From an uncultured Lachnospiraceae bacterium (GTDB lineage Bacteria; Bacillota; Clostridia; Lachnospirales; Lachnospiraceae): a stretch of DNA of 24,585 nt. The translations under genes and the position numbers were made by a program. Below the pieces are notes generated by a model that saw nothing but the letters and a program-made list of their open reading frames with translations, was not told the origin of the DNA and ran no database searches. Of this stretch, positions 14,634 through 22,436 are shown one piece after another (the stretch's first letter is position 1; each line of letters opens with the position of its first letter). The stretch covers positions 206,398 through 230,982 of the forward strand of contig CAJTPS010000003.1 of NCBI GenBank assembly GCA_910578555.1, given 5' to 3'.

Positions 14634-16095
14634 GGACAGATTATATAAAATAATATTTCTGAGAAGTCTAAAGACGAGAATCTTTCTGATTCTGCTTATC
14701 GTAGGGCTGATCCCGTGTGTCAGTATGCGGTATGCGATCTTACAGAACTATGAGCAGCGTGCGGTTAATGTCAGAACATCGGACATTACCACGCAGCTTA
14801 AGATTCTGGCGAATCACCTGATTACCAATCATTATCTGCAGGACACCTCCTATGAGGTGATCAATGCCGAACTGGACCAGTTGTCCGGCCTCTATGACGG
14901 GCGGGTTATGGTTATTAACAGCGATCTGCGCATCGTCAAAGACACCTATGGGATCAGCGAGAACAAGACCATCATATCAGAGGAAGTGGTGCGCTGTATC
15001 AAGGGAGAAAGCACGAACCGGTATGATAAAGATAACGGTTATATCGAGATGACGGTTCCGATCACAGAGACCGTCCGTTTCGAGGATGCGCCGAAGGGAA
15101 TGGAAGAGAAAGAGATCGTGCGGGGCGTTATGCTGGTCAGTGCTTCCACGGATAATATCAGAGTGACGATGGAACTGCTGAGCCGCAAGGCGCTGATTGT
15201 AGAGGTGATCGTGATCCTTGCGCTGTTCGTGGTGTCGGTTCTGGCGGTGCAGGCGCTGATCCGGCCTTTTGAAAAGATCACGGAGGCGCTCAATCAGGCG
15301 CAGGAGGGATATACCGACGATCCGATTTCCGTGCATGATTGTCTGGAGACAGAACATATAGGGGATGCTTTTAACAGGGTGCTCGGCCGGATGAAAGTGC
15401 TGGATGACTCTCGTCAGGAATTTGTATCCAATGTGTCCCATGAACTGAAGACACCCATCACTTCCATGAAGGTGCTGGCGGACTCGCTGATCAGCCAGCG
15501 GGATGTTCCCATAGAGGTATATCAGGAGTTTATGTCTGATATCGCGAAGGAGATTGAGCGGGAAGACAAGATCATAACGGATCTGCTGGCGCTTGTGAAG
15601 ATGGACAGGACGGCGGCGGATTTAAATATCACCGAGGTGGACATTAATATGCTGGTGGAGCTGATCATGAAGCGGCTGCGTCCCATTGCACAGAAAAGGG
15701 ACGTGGAACTGGTGTATGAGAGTGTGCGCCCGGTCACCGCGGCCGTGGATGAGGTGAAGATGACATTAGTCATTTCCAATCTGGTGGAAAATGCGGTTAA
15801 GTATAACAAAGAGCATGGCTGGGTCAAGGTGACGCTGGATGCGGATCACCGGTTTTTTACCCTGGAGGTGGCGGATTCCGGCATCGGCATTCCGGCGGAG
15901 TCGCTGGATCATATCTATGAAAGGTTCTACCGCGTGGATAAGTCGCGGTCCAGAGAGATCGGCGGTACGGGGCTGGGACTTGCGATTACAAGAAGCGCTG
16001 TCCTGATGCACAGGGGTTCTATCAGGGTGGAGAGTAAAGAAGAAGAGGGGACGGTTTTTAAGGTGAGGATACCCCTGTCCTATATCCCTGTGTGA
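14626..16095 (+). CDS. Sensor histidine kinase with extracellular domain and HAMP
   Basis: This partner of the preceding regulator has one membrane helix near residues 16-36, an extracellular sensor of about 140 residues, a second helix (VEVIVILALFVVSVLAVQAL), a HAMP linker, a dimerisation domain with the phospho-acceptor His272 in FVSNVSHELKTPITS, and an ATPase domain with NLVENAVKYN, ADSGIGIP and GGTGLGLAIT boxes. No ATG fits: TTG at 14626, overlapping the regulator stop, gives a sensible N-terminus (LLKDRLYKIIFL); GTG 14611 or ATG 14593 are alternatives, so the start is uncertain. The architecture is like WalK/MtrB class kinases. The signal is unknown. Confidence 0.93.
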   Translation: MLKDRLYKIIFLRSLKTRIFLILLIVGLIPCVSMRYAILQNYEQRAVNVRTSDITTQLKILANHLITNHYLQDTSYEVINAELDQLSGLYDGRVMVINSDLRIVKDTYGISENKTIISEEVVRCIKGESTNRYDKDNGYIEMTVPITETVRFEDAPKGMEEKEIVRGVMLVSASTDNIRVTMELLSRKALIVEVIVILALFVVSVLAVQALIRPFEKITEALNQAQEGYTDDPISVHDCLETEHIGDAFNRVLGRMKVLDDSRQEFVSNVSHELKTPITSMKVLADSLISQRDVPIEVYQEFMSDIAKEIEREDKIITDLLALVKMDRTAADLNITEVDINMLVELIMKRLRPIAQKRDVELVYESVRPVTAAVDEVKMTLVISNLVENAVKYNKEHGWVKVTLDADHRFFTLEVADSGIGIPAESLDHIYERFYRVDKSRSREIGGTGLGLAITRSAVLMHRGSIRVESKEEEGTVFKVRIPLSYIPV

Positions 16096-16144
16096 ACCAT
16101 GTATTGTCAGCAGAATGACGCAAAGCATAGAAGGAAGACAGCCT

Positions 16145-17077
16145 ATGAATAAAATACGGATTGCCGGATGGCTGATCATACTGTCCGCGCTGTTGTGCAC
16201 GGCGTGCGGCAGAGAGAATCGGTCGGTGAGCGGCAAAGTATATAACATATACTATGTGGATAATAATGAGACGAAGACGCTCATAAGAGAGTATGCCAGC
16301 GAAACGACGGAGTGCCAGGCGCTGCTTGCGGAACTGCTTGCACAGTTGGGAGCGGTTCCGCCCAAGTTTGAGTATAAGGCGCCGCTTGCGGGTGATTTCG
16401 AACTGCTTGGCTATACGATCGACAACGGGCAGATCACGATGAATTTTGACGACCACTATAGAGAGATGGAGCCGGTCAGGGAAGTGCTCATGCGGGCGGC
16501 GATCGTCAGAACCGTGACCCAGATTCCCGAGATCAGCCATGTTTCTTTTACGGTACAGGGCGAGCCGCTTACGGACAGTAACGGCAATGCCATCGGCACG
16601 ATGTCGGCGGATCTGTTTATCGACAATGCCGGCAATGAGATCAACGCTTATGAGAAAGTAAATCTGCATCTGTATTTTGCGAATGAGGACGGCACCGGAC
16701 TGGTGGAGGAAAATCGCAGGAATGTGGTGTACAGCAGCAATATTTCTCTGGAAAAGCTGGTGGTAGAGAAGCTGATTGCAGGTCCGGCGGCGGAGGGAGC
16801 GTATCCTACGGTCAATCCGCAGACGAAGATCGTCAGTGTATCGATTAAAGATGGAATATGTTATGTAAACCTGAACGAAGATTTTTTGAACCAGCCGTAT
16901 AATGTCGGAGCAGATGTAACGATTTATTCCATTACCAATTCGCTTGTGGAACTGTCCAATGTAAATAAAGTGCAGATTTCAATCAATGGAGAGACGAATA
17001 TTTCATATCGTGAGAAAGTCAACCTGAGCAGTATATTCGAGAGAAATCTGGATCTGCTGGCAGGTCCGGAGAAGTAG
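16145..17077 (+). CDS. GerMN-domain lipoprotein
   Basis: This 310-residue secreted protein starts with a signal peptide ending CTACG (Cys20 likely lipidated), then two GerMN-type domains (about 30-150 and 175-295). Both end in recognisable forms, IDNGQITMNFDDHYR and IKDGICYVNLNEDFLNQPY, of the repeated GerMN pattern. GerM proteins act in sporulation and germination in Bacillus, and the domain also occurs in actinobacterial LpqB, which works with the MtrA-MtrB two-component system. Because this gene follows a regulator and a kinase after 49 bases, a role as an accessory lipoprotein of that kinase is the favoured inference. AAGGAAG lies about 9 bases before the ATG at 16145. Confidence 0.88.
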   Translation: MNKIRIAGWLIILSALLCTACGRENRSVSGKVYNIYYVDNNETKTLIREYASETTECQALLAELLAQLGAVPPKFEYKAPLAGDFELLGYTIDNGQITMNFDDHYREMEPVREVLMRAAIVRTVTQIPEISHVSFTVQGEPLTDSNGNAIGTMSADLFIDNAGNEINAYEKVNLHLYFANEDGTGLVEENRRNVVYSSNISLEKLVVEKLIAGPAAEGAYPTVNPQTKIVSVSIKDGICYVNLNEDFLNQPYNVGADVTIYSITNSLVELSNVNKVQISINGETNISYREKVNLSSIFERNLDLLAGPEK

Positions 17078-17090
17078 AAACGGAGCAAAT

Positions 17091-19403
17091 ATGATAAAAA
17101 TACGAAGACCGCTGTGTGCGGCCGGGGTGGTTTATGTGGCAGTGATTATTGTCATGCTGTTCACGACGCCCTGCGCCGCGCCGGTGTACGAGGCTCTGGA
17201 CAAAGAGCAGGTAACTGTGGCAGGGTATGTGGACGGCAGGGAGTACCGGATGAGCCGGGAGGAGAAAGTGCCGGTCGTAACCCTGTCGGAAGCAGTAATC
17301 TTAAAGGAAAGTCAGATTTCCGTTCTGGAACAGTTCTTATCAGATTCTGAGAAGATTCCACAACATAAAATGCAGCGTATCTGGAAAGAAAATAAAGCCA
17401 AGTTGAGTAAAGAAGGAACCGCGGGGGTCGAAGGAGTCCTGTGCTATATGAAAGAGACCGGACTGCCCGAGATAGGGAGTCTGGTGATTGTGCGCGGAAG
17501 CTATCGGGCGTTCACGCATGCCACAAATCCCGGCGAGTTCGACAGTGCTGACTATTATCAGATTATGGGGCAGCAGGGCAGAATCATGGAATGCAGACTG
17601 CTTTCAAAGAGCAGGACGTGTGACGGTTTCAGAGAGTGCATGTACCGGGTGAGAGAATATTGTTCATTGCTGCTTGACGCCTGTTATGAGCCGGAGAAGG
17701 CTTCTGTCATGAAAGCCATGCTGCTGGGGGAAAAGGGCACACTGGATGCGGATATCAAAGCGCTCTATCAGCAGAACGGCATCATTCACATACTGGCGAT
17801 CAGCGGACTGCACCTGTCCGTGATCGGCATGGGGTGCCATACGATTCTGAAAAAGATCAGGCTCCCCAATTTGGTTAACATAATACTGTCAACCGGGCTC
17901 ATGTACTGCTACGGGACGATGACCGGCATGGGTGTCTCTATGCTGCGGGCCTTTATTATGTTTGCGCTGCACCTGCTCGCCGGACTGATCGGCAGAACAT
18001 ATGACCTTCTGACGGCGGTGACCGTGGCGGCGCTTGTGATTTTGGCCGGTCAGCCGTTATATTTGCAGCACAGCGGATTTTTATTTTCCTTTGGCGCCAT
18101 CTGCGGTATCGGTATATTTCTGCCGGCGGTGCAGCAGAATCTCTTTGGACAGGGCAGAGTGCAGAAAACGCTCTTTGCGGGTATTGCCGTATCGATCTCC
18201 ACACTGCCGGTGTATCTGTATTTCTATTATGAGTTTCCGCCTTATTCGGTGCTTCTGAATCTTGTCGTGATTCCCTGTATGACGTTTACGCTTCTGTGCG
18301 GGCTGCTTGGTCTGGCGGCTGCGGCTTGTTTCCTGCCGCTTGGCGCGGCGGTGTCCTGTCCGGCGGCGGTTATGCTGGGATTTTATGAGAAATGCTGTGA
18401 ACTTTGTGCGGTACTGCCGGACGGCAGATGGGGAACGGGATGTCCGAAACCGTGGCAGATATTTCTGTTTCTTACGATTCTGGCCGGGCTGTGCGCTACA
18501 AACCGTAAGCTGCCGAAGTTGTATTTCTGGTCAGGGGTGCTGTGTGCGCTTTATATGCTGACGGTCAGACTGCCGCAGGGACTGCAGATTACTATGGTGG
18601 ATGTGGGGCAGGGGGACTGCATCTACATGACCGAGGACAGCGGTATACATATGCTGATTGACGGCGGCAGTTCCGACCGCAGTGACGTGGCCGGGTATCA
18701 GATCATCCCCTGTCTGAAACATGCAGGGGCATTCCGGCTGGACGGCGTGGTGGTCACACATCCGGACAGCGACCATATATGCGGCATCCGCGCGATGCTG
18801 GAGGAGGCGCACGCGGCCGGAATATCCATAGACACCCTGTACCTTCCCGATGTCGGGCCGGCAGGCAGGAACGAGGCATACCGTGAACTGGAAACATCGG
18901 CGGCCGGGGCAGGTGTGAAGGTGCGTTACATCGGTGCTGGGGACACTTTGCAATGCGGAAGAGTTATGTTAACTTGTTTACATCCGGAGAAGGGATGGGA
19001 TACCGATGACACGAATGCATATTCTACCGTATTATATCTTACATACGGCGATTTTTCGGCGCTTTTTACAGGAGATCTGGAAGGTGCGGGAGAGGATAAG
19101 GTGCTGGACAGAATCAGGAAGAGACGGGATATACAGGATATTACGCTGCTGAAGGTGGCGCATCATGGATCGGCAAACGCGACCGGAGAAGAGTTCCTGC
19201 GGACGGTCAGACCCGGGATCGCTCTGATCTCGGCAGGACGGGACAATCGTTACGGACATCCTCACGCGGAACTGTTACAACGGCTTGAGAATTTCGGCTG
19301 TCTGATCTACCGCACCCAGAGGAGCGGTGCGGTGACTGTGCGGGTGCAGGGCAAAAAGGTACGCGTCAGCGAATACCTGAAAACGGGCGACACGTTACGG
19401 TGA
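17091..19403 (+). CDS. comEC: DNA internalisation channel protein ComEC/Rec2
   Basis: ComEC forms the membrane channel that admits one DNA strand during natural transformation. The 770-residue protein is full length: N-terminal DUF4131/OB-like region, a multi-helix Competence domain beginning at HILAISGLHLSVIG, and a C-terminal metallo-beta-lactamase domain (from ITMVDVGQGDC). The metal ligands are intact: HPDSDH (His557, Asp559, Asp561, His562), FTGDLE, and His691-His692 in VAHHGSANA, so nuclease activity is plausible. The gene starts 13 bases after the GerMN gene. In Bacillus comEC is followed by holA; here a receiver-synthetase gene lies between. Whether the cell is naturally competent cannot be judged from this. 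Confidence 0.96.
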   Translation: MIKIRRPLCAAGVVYVAVIIVMLFTTPCAAPVYEALDKEQVTVAGYVDGREYRMSREEKVPVVTLSEAVILKESQISVLEQFLSDSEKIPQHKMQRIWKENKAKLSKEGTAGVEGVLCYMKETGLPEIGSLVIVRGSYRAFTHATNPGEFDSADYYQIMGQQGRIMECRLLSKSRTCDGFRECMYRVREYCSLLLDACYEPEKASVMKAMLLGEKGTLDADIKALYQQNGIIHILAISGLHLSVIGMGCHTILKKIRLPNLVNIILSTGLMYCYGTMTGMGVSMLRAFIMFALHLLAGLIGRTYDLLTAVTVAALVILAGQPLYLQHSGFLFSFGAICGIGIFLPAVQQNLFGQGRVQKTLFAGIAVSISTLPVYLYFYYEFPPYSVLLNLVVIPCMTFTLLCGLLGLAAAACFLPLGAAVSCPAAVMLGFYEKCCELCAVLPDGRWGTGCPKPWQIFLFLTILAGLCATNRKLPKLYFWSGVLCALYMLTVRLPQGLQITMVDVGQGDCIYMTEDSGIHMLIDGGSSDRSDVAGYQIIPCLKHAGAFRLDGVVVTHPDSDHICGIRAMLEEAHAAGISIDTLYLPDVGPAGRNEAYRELETSAAGAGVKVRYIGAGDTLQCGRVMLTCLHPEKGWDTDDTNAYSTVLYLTYGDFSALFTGDLEGAGEDKVLDRIRKRRDIQDITLLKVAHHGSANATGEEFLRTVRPGIALISAGRDNRYGHPHAELLQRLENFGCLIYRTQRSGAVTVRVQGKKVRVSEYLKTGDTLR

Positions 19404-19468
19404 AGCCGGCGGCGGGACATTTTTCGTAACCGGAAGATGAATTGTTACGGCGGACAGCATGATATAAA

Positions 19469-19497
19469 TTGACGAAAGTGCAAATAATGTGTATTGT
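19469..19497 (+). promoter_or_regulatory. Promoter of the receiver-alarmone synthetase gene
   Basis: TTGACG (19469-19474), 17 bases, TATTGT (19492-19497): 5 of 6 and 4 of 6 consensus matches. The predicted start is near 19504, exactly at an AGGAGG string (19504-19509) that has no start codon at a usable distance. A second, workable site (AAAAGG, 5 bases before ATG 19554) follows. Confidence 0.55.
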
Positions 19498-19580
19498 ATT
19501 TAAAGGAGGAGAAAACAAAAGCTATATATTGTAACAGAGGGGAAAAGGTTGAAATGATATATTTCAGCCGCGGGAAGAAT

Positions 19581-20690
19581 ATGAAAAGAATATTGATCGT
19601 AGACGACGTGGAGATCAACCGCGAGCTGTTATGCAATATGCTGTCGGACGAGTATGCGGTTGACATGGCGGCGGACGGAGAGGAGGCGCTTGCCATGCTG
19701 GAAGAGGAAAGAAGTGAAACGGCGGCGATTCTTCTGGATCTGCATATGCCCAAAATGGACGGTTTTGCGGTTATACGTGCGTTGAAACAAAAGGGATGGC
19801 TCAACAGGATACCGGTACTCATTATCAGCAGTGAACATGCGACGCAGATCGAGAACCGTTGTCTGGAGATGGGAGTCAGCGATTTTATTCATAAGCCTTT
19901 CGAGGCGTCCATCGTCAGGAACAGAGTACATAATGTGACGGAATTGTTTGCCTGCAAGAATCAACTGGAGCAGAAGGTCGAGGAGCAGGAGGCAGCGCTT
20001 GAGAAACAGCATCGGATTATCGAGATGCAGGCGGAGAAACTGCGGGAATCAGAACCTTTTAACCGGTTGATGATGGAATACCGTGCCGCGATCATGGAGG
20101 TGGAGACAAGACTTAAGGTACTCAATGAAGAGTTTTCCAGAATGTATAACAGGAATCCCTTTGAATCCATCAAGAGCCGTCTGAAAACGCCCGAGAGTAT
20201 CTATGAGAAGATGGCGCGCAAGGGTCGTCAGGTGACGATGGAGAATATCAGGGAGTATCTGACGGATGTGGCGGGACTGCGGGTGATCTGTTCTTTTCCG
20301 GACGATATATACCGTCTGGCGGATCTGCTAATCAGGCAGGATGATTTTATACTGCTTCGCGAGAAAGATTATATCCGCAATCCCAAGAGGAACGGCTATC
20401 GCAGTCTGCACCTGATTCTGAATATACCCATTTTTTTGTCTCATGAGAAAAAGTATGTAAAGGCGGAGGTTCAGTTCCGTACCATTGCCATGGATTTCTG
20501 GGCGAGTCTGGAGCATAAGCTTAAATATAAGAAAGATGTGGCAAACACGGAGGAGATCGAAGGGCAGTTAAAGGCGTGTGCGGACTCCATAGAGGTTCTG
20601 GATTACCAGATGCAGGATATCCGCGATAAGATCGATCAGTCTCAGGATATGGACGGCGCGGACGAAGCCGGCGGCAGCGGAAATATTTGA
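19581..20690 (+). CDS. Receiver domain - (p)ppGpp synthetase (RelA/SpoT-type small alarmone synthetase) fusion
   Basis: Residues 1-120 form a CheY-like receiver: Asp8-Asp9, phospho-acceptor Asp53 in LLDLHMPKMDG, Ser83/Ser84 and Lys105 in HKPF. A long coiled helix (121-160) joins it to a synthetase of the RelQ/YjbM type (about 160-345): NPFESIKSRLKTPESIYEK, DVAGLRVICSF, the guanine-stacking G-loop NPKRNGYRSLHL, and EVQFRTIAMDFWASLEHKLKY with the catalytic glutamate. No HD hydrolase, TGS or ACT domain is present, so it should only make (p)ppGpp. The receiver and helix resemble those on HD-GYP regulators. The start at 19581 gives a normal receiver N-terminus; ATG 19554, with a better ribosome site, adds nine residues. 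It sits between comEC and holA with its own promoter. Confidence 0.9.
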   Translation: MKRILIVDDVEINRELLCNMLSDEYAVDMAADGEEALAMLEEERSETAAILLDLHMPKMDGFAVIRALKQKGWLNRIPVLIISSEHATQIENRCLEMGVSDFIHKPFEASIVRNRVHNVTELFACKNQLEQKVEEQEAALEKQHRIIEMQAEKLRESEPFNRLMMEYRAAIMEVETRLKVLNEEFSRMYNRNPFESIKSRLKTPESIYEKMARKGRQVTMENIREYLTDVAGLRVICSFPDDIYRLADLLIRQDDFILLREKDYIRNPKRNGYRSLHLILNIPIFLSHEKKYVKAEVQFRTIAMDFWASLEHKLKYKKDVANTEEIEGQLKACADSIEVLDYQMQDIRDKIDQSQDMDGADEAGGSGNI

Positions 20691-20715
20691 TTAATCAGGC
20701 GTTATATCGTATACT
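20687..20715 (+). promoter_or_regulatory. holA promoter overlapping the upstream stop codon (leaderless)
   Basis: TTGATT (20687-20692), 17 bases, TATACT (20710-20715): 4 of 6 and 5 of 6 matches. The -35 box contains the TGA stop of the synthetase gene. The A of the holA ATG (20722) is 7 bases past the -10 box, the usual place of a transcription start. Confidence 0.65.
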
Positions 20716-20721
20716 GAATCT

Positions 20722-21702
20722 ATGAAAAAACTGGCAGAAGAAATTAAATCCGGACAACTGAAACAAATATATATCCTTTACGGAGAGGAAGCGTATCTGA
20801 GAAATCAGTATAAAGAAAAGCTTAAGAAAGCGCTGCTGGACGGCGGAGACGCCATGAATCTTCACTGCTTCGAAGGAAAGGACGCGAAGGCGGGAGAAAT
20901 CATTGATCTGGCGGAGACCATGCCTTTTCTGGCGCAGCGCAGGGTGATCGTACTGGAGAACAGCGGACTGTTTGCCCGCGGCGGGGAAGAACTGGCAGGT
21001 TATCTGGAGGCGCCTTCCGATACGGCATACTTTGTGTTCGTGGAGAGTACGGTCGATAAGCGCAGCAAGTTATATAAGACAGCCGCCTCGAAAGGGCGTG
21101 CCATAGAGTTTAAGGCGCAGGATGAGGCGACTTTAAAGCGATGGATCATGGGGTTTTTGAAGAGAGAGAACAAGAATATCACGGAGCGGGATCTGAACCT
21201 TTTCTTAGATAAGACGGGCTCGGACATGGAGAATATCCGGGGAGAACTGGAGAAGCTGTTGTGCTACTGCATGGAGCGTGACGTGATTACGGCGCAGGAT
21301 ATCGAGGCAGTCTGCATCAAACAGGTGACGGGTCAGATCTTCGATATGGTGAGCGCTGTGGCGGAGCGGAGACAGCAGGCGGCGATGGCACTGTATTATG
21401 ATCTGCTCTCACTCAAAGAACCGCCTATGCGGATTCTGTTTCTGATTGTGAGACAGTTCAATCTGCTCCTGCAGGTGAAAGAATTAAAGAACAAAGGGCT
21501 TGATGCAAACGCCATCGGGGAAAAAACAGGACTTGCGGGTTTTATAGCCAGAAAGTATGTGGCACAGGCGGCGAAATTCAGGGAAGCGGATCTGCGCCAG
21601 GCGCTGGCGGATTGTGTGGAGGCGGAGGAAGCGGTCAAGACCGGCAGGATGAACGATATCATGAGTGTGGAACTCTTAATTGTAAAGTACAGCGCGGCAT
21701 AG
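20722..21702 (+). CDS. holA: DNA polymerase III delta subunit
   Basis: HolA is the wrench of the clamp loader that opens the beta clamp during replication. The 326-residue protein is full length and shows the family start (IKSGQLKQIYILYGEEAYLRNQYKEKL), the AETMPFLAQRRVIVLENS segment, the LFLDKTGSDMENIRGELEKLL stretch and the C-terminal helical domain (PPMRILFLIVRQFNLLLQVKEL). No ribosome binding site is visible before the ATG at 20722; the promoter placement suggests a leaderless message. Its position downstream of comEC is conserved in Bacillota. rpsT, the usual next gene in many relatives, is absent. Confidence 0.95.
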   Translation: MKKLAEEIKSGQLKQIYILYGEEAYLRNQYKEKLKKALLDGGDAMNLHCFEGKDAKAGEIIDLAETMPFLAQRRVIVLENSGLFARGGEELAGYLEAPSDTAYFVFVESTVDKRSKLYKTAASKGRAIEFKAQDEATLKRWIMGFLKRENKNITERDLNLFLDKTGSDMENIRGELEKLLCYCMERDVITAQDIEAVCIKQVTGQIFDMVSAVAERRQQAAMALYYDLLSLKEPPMRILFLIVRQFNLLLQVKELKNKGLDANAIGEKTGLAGFIARKYVAQAAKFREADLRQALADCVEAEEAVKTGRMNDIMSVELLIVKYSAA

Positions 21703-21716
21703 AAATACGGTGTGGA

Positions 21717-21827
21717 GTAACAGTTCAGCCTTGCACTATTCCGTGAGTTATGCAAGCGCCAAAATGCGACTTTGGAGCATTTTGTGTGCATCAGACGTGA
21801 CAGTGAAGCCGAAGGCTGAACTGTTAC
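21717..21827. mobile_element. MITE-like 111-bp element with terminal inverted repeats and target duplication
   Basis: Perfect 16-bp terminal inverted repeats GTAACAGTTCAGCCTT (21717-21732) and AAGGCTGAACTGTTAC (21812-21827) bound the element. GGTGTGGA occurs directly outside both ends (21709-21716 and 21828-21835), as expected of an 8-bp target-site duplication; the match extends to TACGGTGTGGA if the element's final TAC is counted. Inside is a perfect 8-bp hairpin CAAAATGC (21760-21767) / GCATTTTG (21777-21784) and a possible CTTGCA/TGCAAG stem, so a transcript could fold as a branched structure. No reading frame is present. A transposase acting on it would have to be supplied from elsewhere. 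A diverged copy of its left end lies at 24091-24125. Confidence 0.75.
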
Positions 21828-21851
21828 GGTGTGGAAGGATGGAAAGCATAT

Positions 21852-22391
21852 ATGTTTGAGACATTGTTTTTTATCATAGTTATGGTAGTATTCTATAAGA
21901 GGATGCAGCGTGCCAGAGGGGAAGGCGGCGTTAAGGGCAGTCAGTCTCTGCCGGATACTACGGTAACGACGGCGAATCAGAGCGGTATGTCCGGACAGAG
22001 CACAGAGAATCCATACGGCAGGGGAACATCCTACGGTGGTGCCATGCAGGGCAGACCTGCGGCACAGCCCGTGAACAGACCGCCGCTGCGGCGTCAGGCG
22101 CCGGTCAGGTCCGCGATCGAGGAGGCCAGAGAGGACGGTAATTCTACGACTGCATATCTGATGGAGAAGGCGGAAGCTGATGCGAGAGAACACGCGCAGG
22201 AGAAATTGGAGGAACAGCAGCGGCTTCATGAGACAAGAGGCGGGCTTGCGGTGGCATTAAGATATCTGGAAGGCGATATGATCCCGCGGGGTAAGAGTGT
22301 CGTGCGCTGCGGATACTGCGGTGCGGAGAATCTGGTGCCGATGGCATCCGGAACGCGCTATAGCTGCTATTTCTGCAGAGAGCCGCTGTAA
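21852..22391 (+). CDS. Membrane-anchored zinc-ribbon protein, unknown function
   Basis: I do not recognise a named family for this 179-residue protein. It has one N-terminal membrane helix (FETLFFIIVMVVFY), a basic stop-transfer run, a Gly/Ser/Gln/Pro-rich linker (about 25-85), a helical charged segment (EEAREDGNSTTAYLMEKAEADAREHAQ) and a C-terminal four-cysteine zinc ribbon (CGYCGAEN ... CYFCREPL). The cysteine part is probably cytoplasmic given the positive residues after the helix. GGAAAG 5 bases before the ATG at 21852 is its ribosome site. The MITE-like element ends only 25 bases upstream of the start, so the element's insertion may have altered this gene's promoter or leader. Confidence 0.75.
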   Translation: MFETLFFIIVMVVFYKRMQRARGEGGVKGSQSLPDTTVTTANQSGMSGQSTENPYGRGTSYGGAMQGRPAAQPVNRPPLRRQAPVRSAIEEAREDGNSTTAYLMEKAEADAREHAQEKLEEQQRLHETRGGLAVALRYLEGDMIPRGKSVVRCGYCGAENLVPMASGTRYSCYFCREPL

Positions 22392-22436
22392 CGGAATCCT
22401 ATAAATATTATAATCTGTAAAATGGAGGGACAAGAG

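Noticed and set aside
19431..19450. Possible third MITE end (15 of 19 matches to the right end)
   Set aside because: Short, no matching left end, no duplication; could be chance around GTTACGG.
21396..22229. A 277-codon minus-strand frame across holA, the MITE and the zinc-ribbon gene
   Set aside because: It crosses gene ends and the inserted element with no domain; a shadow frame.
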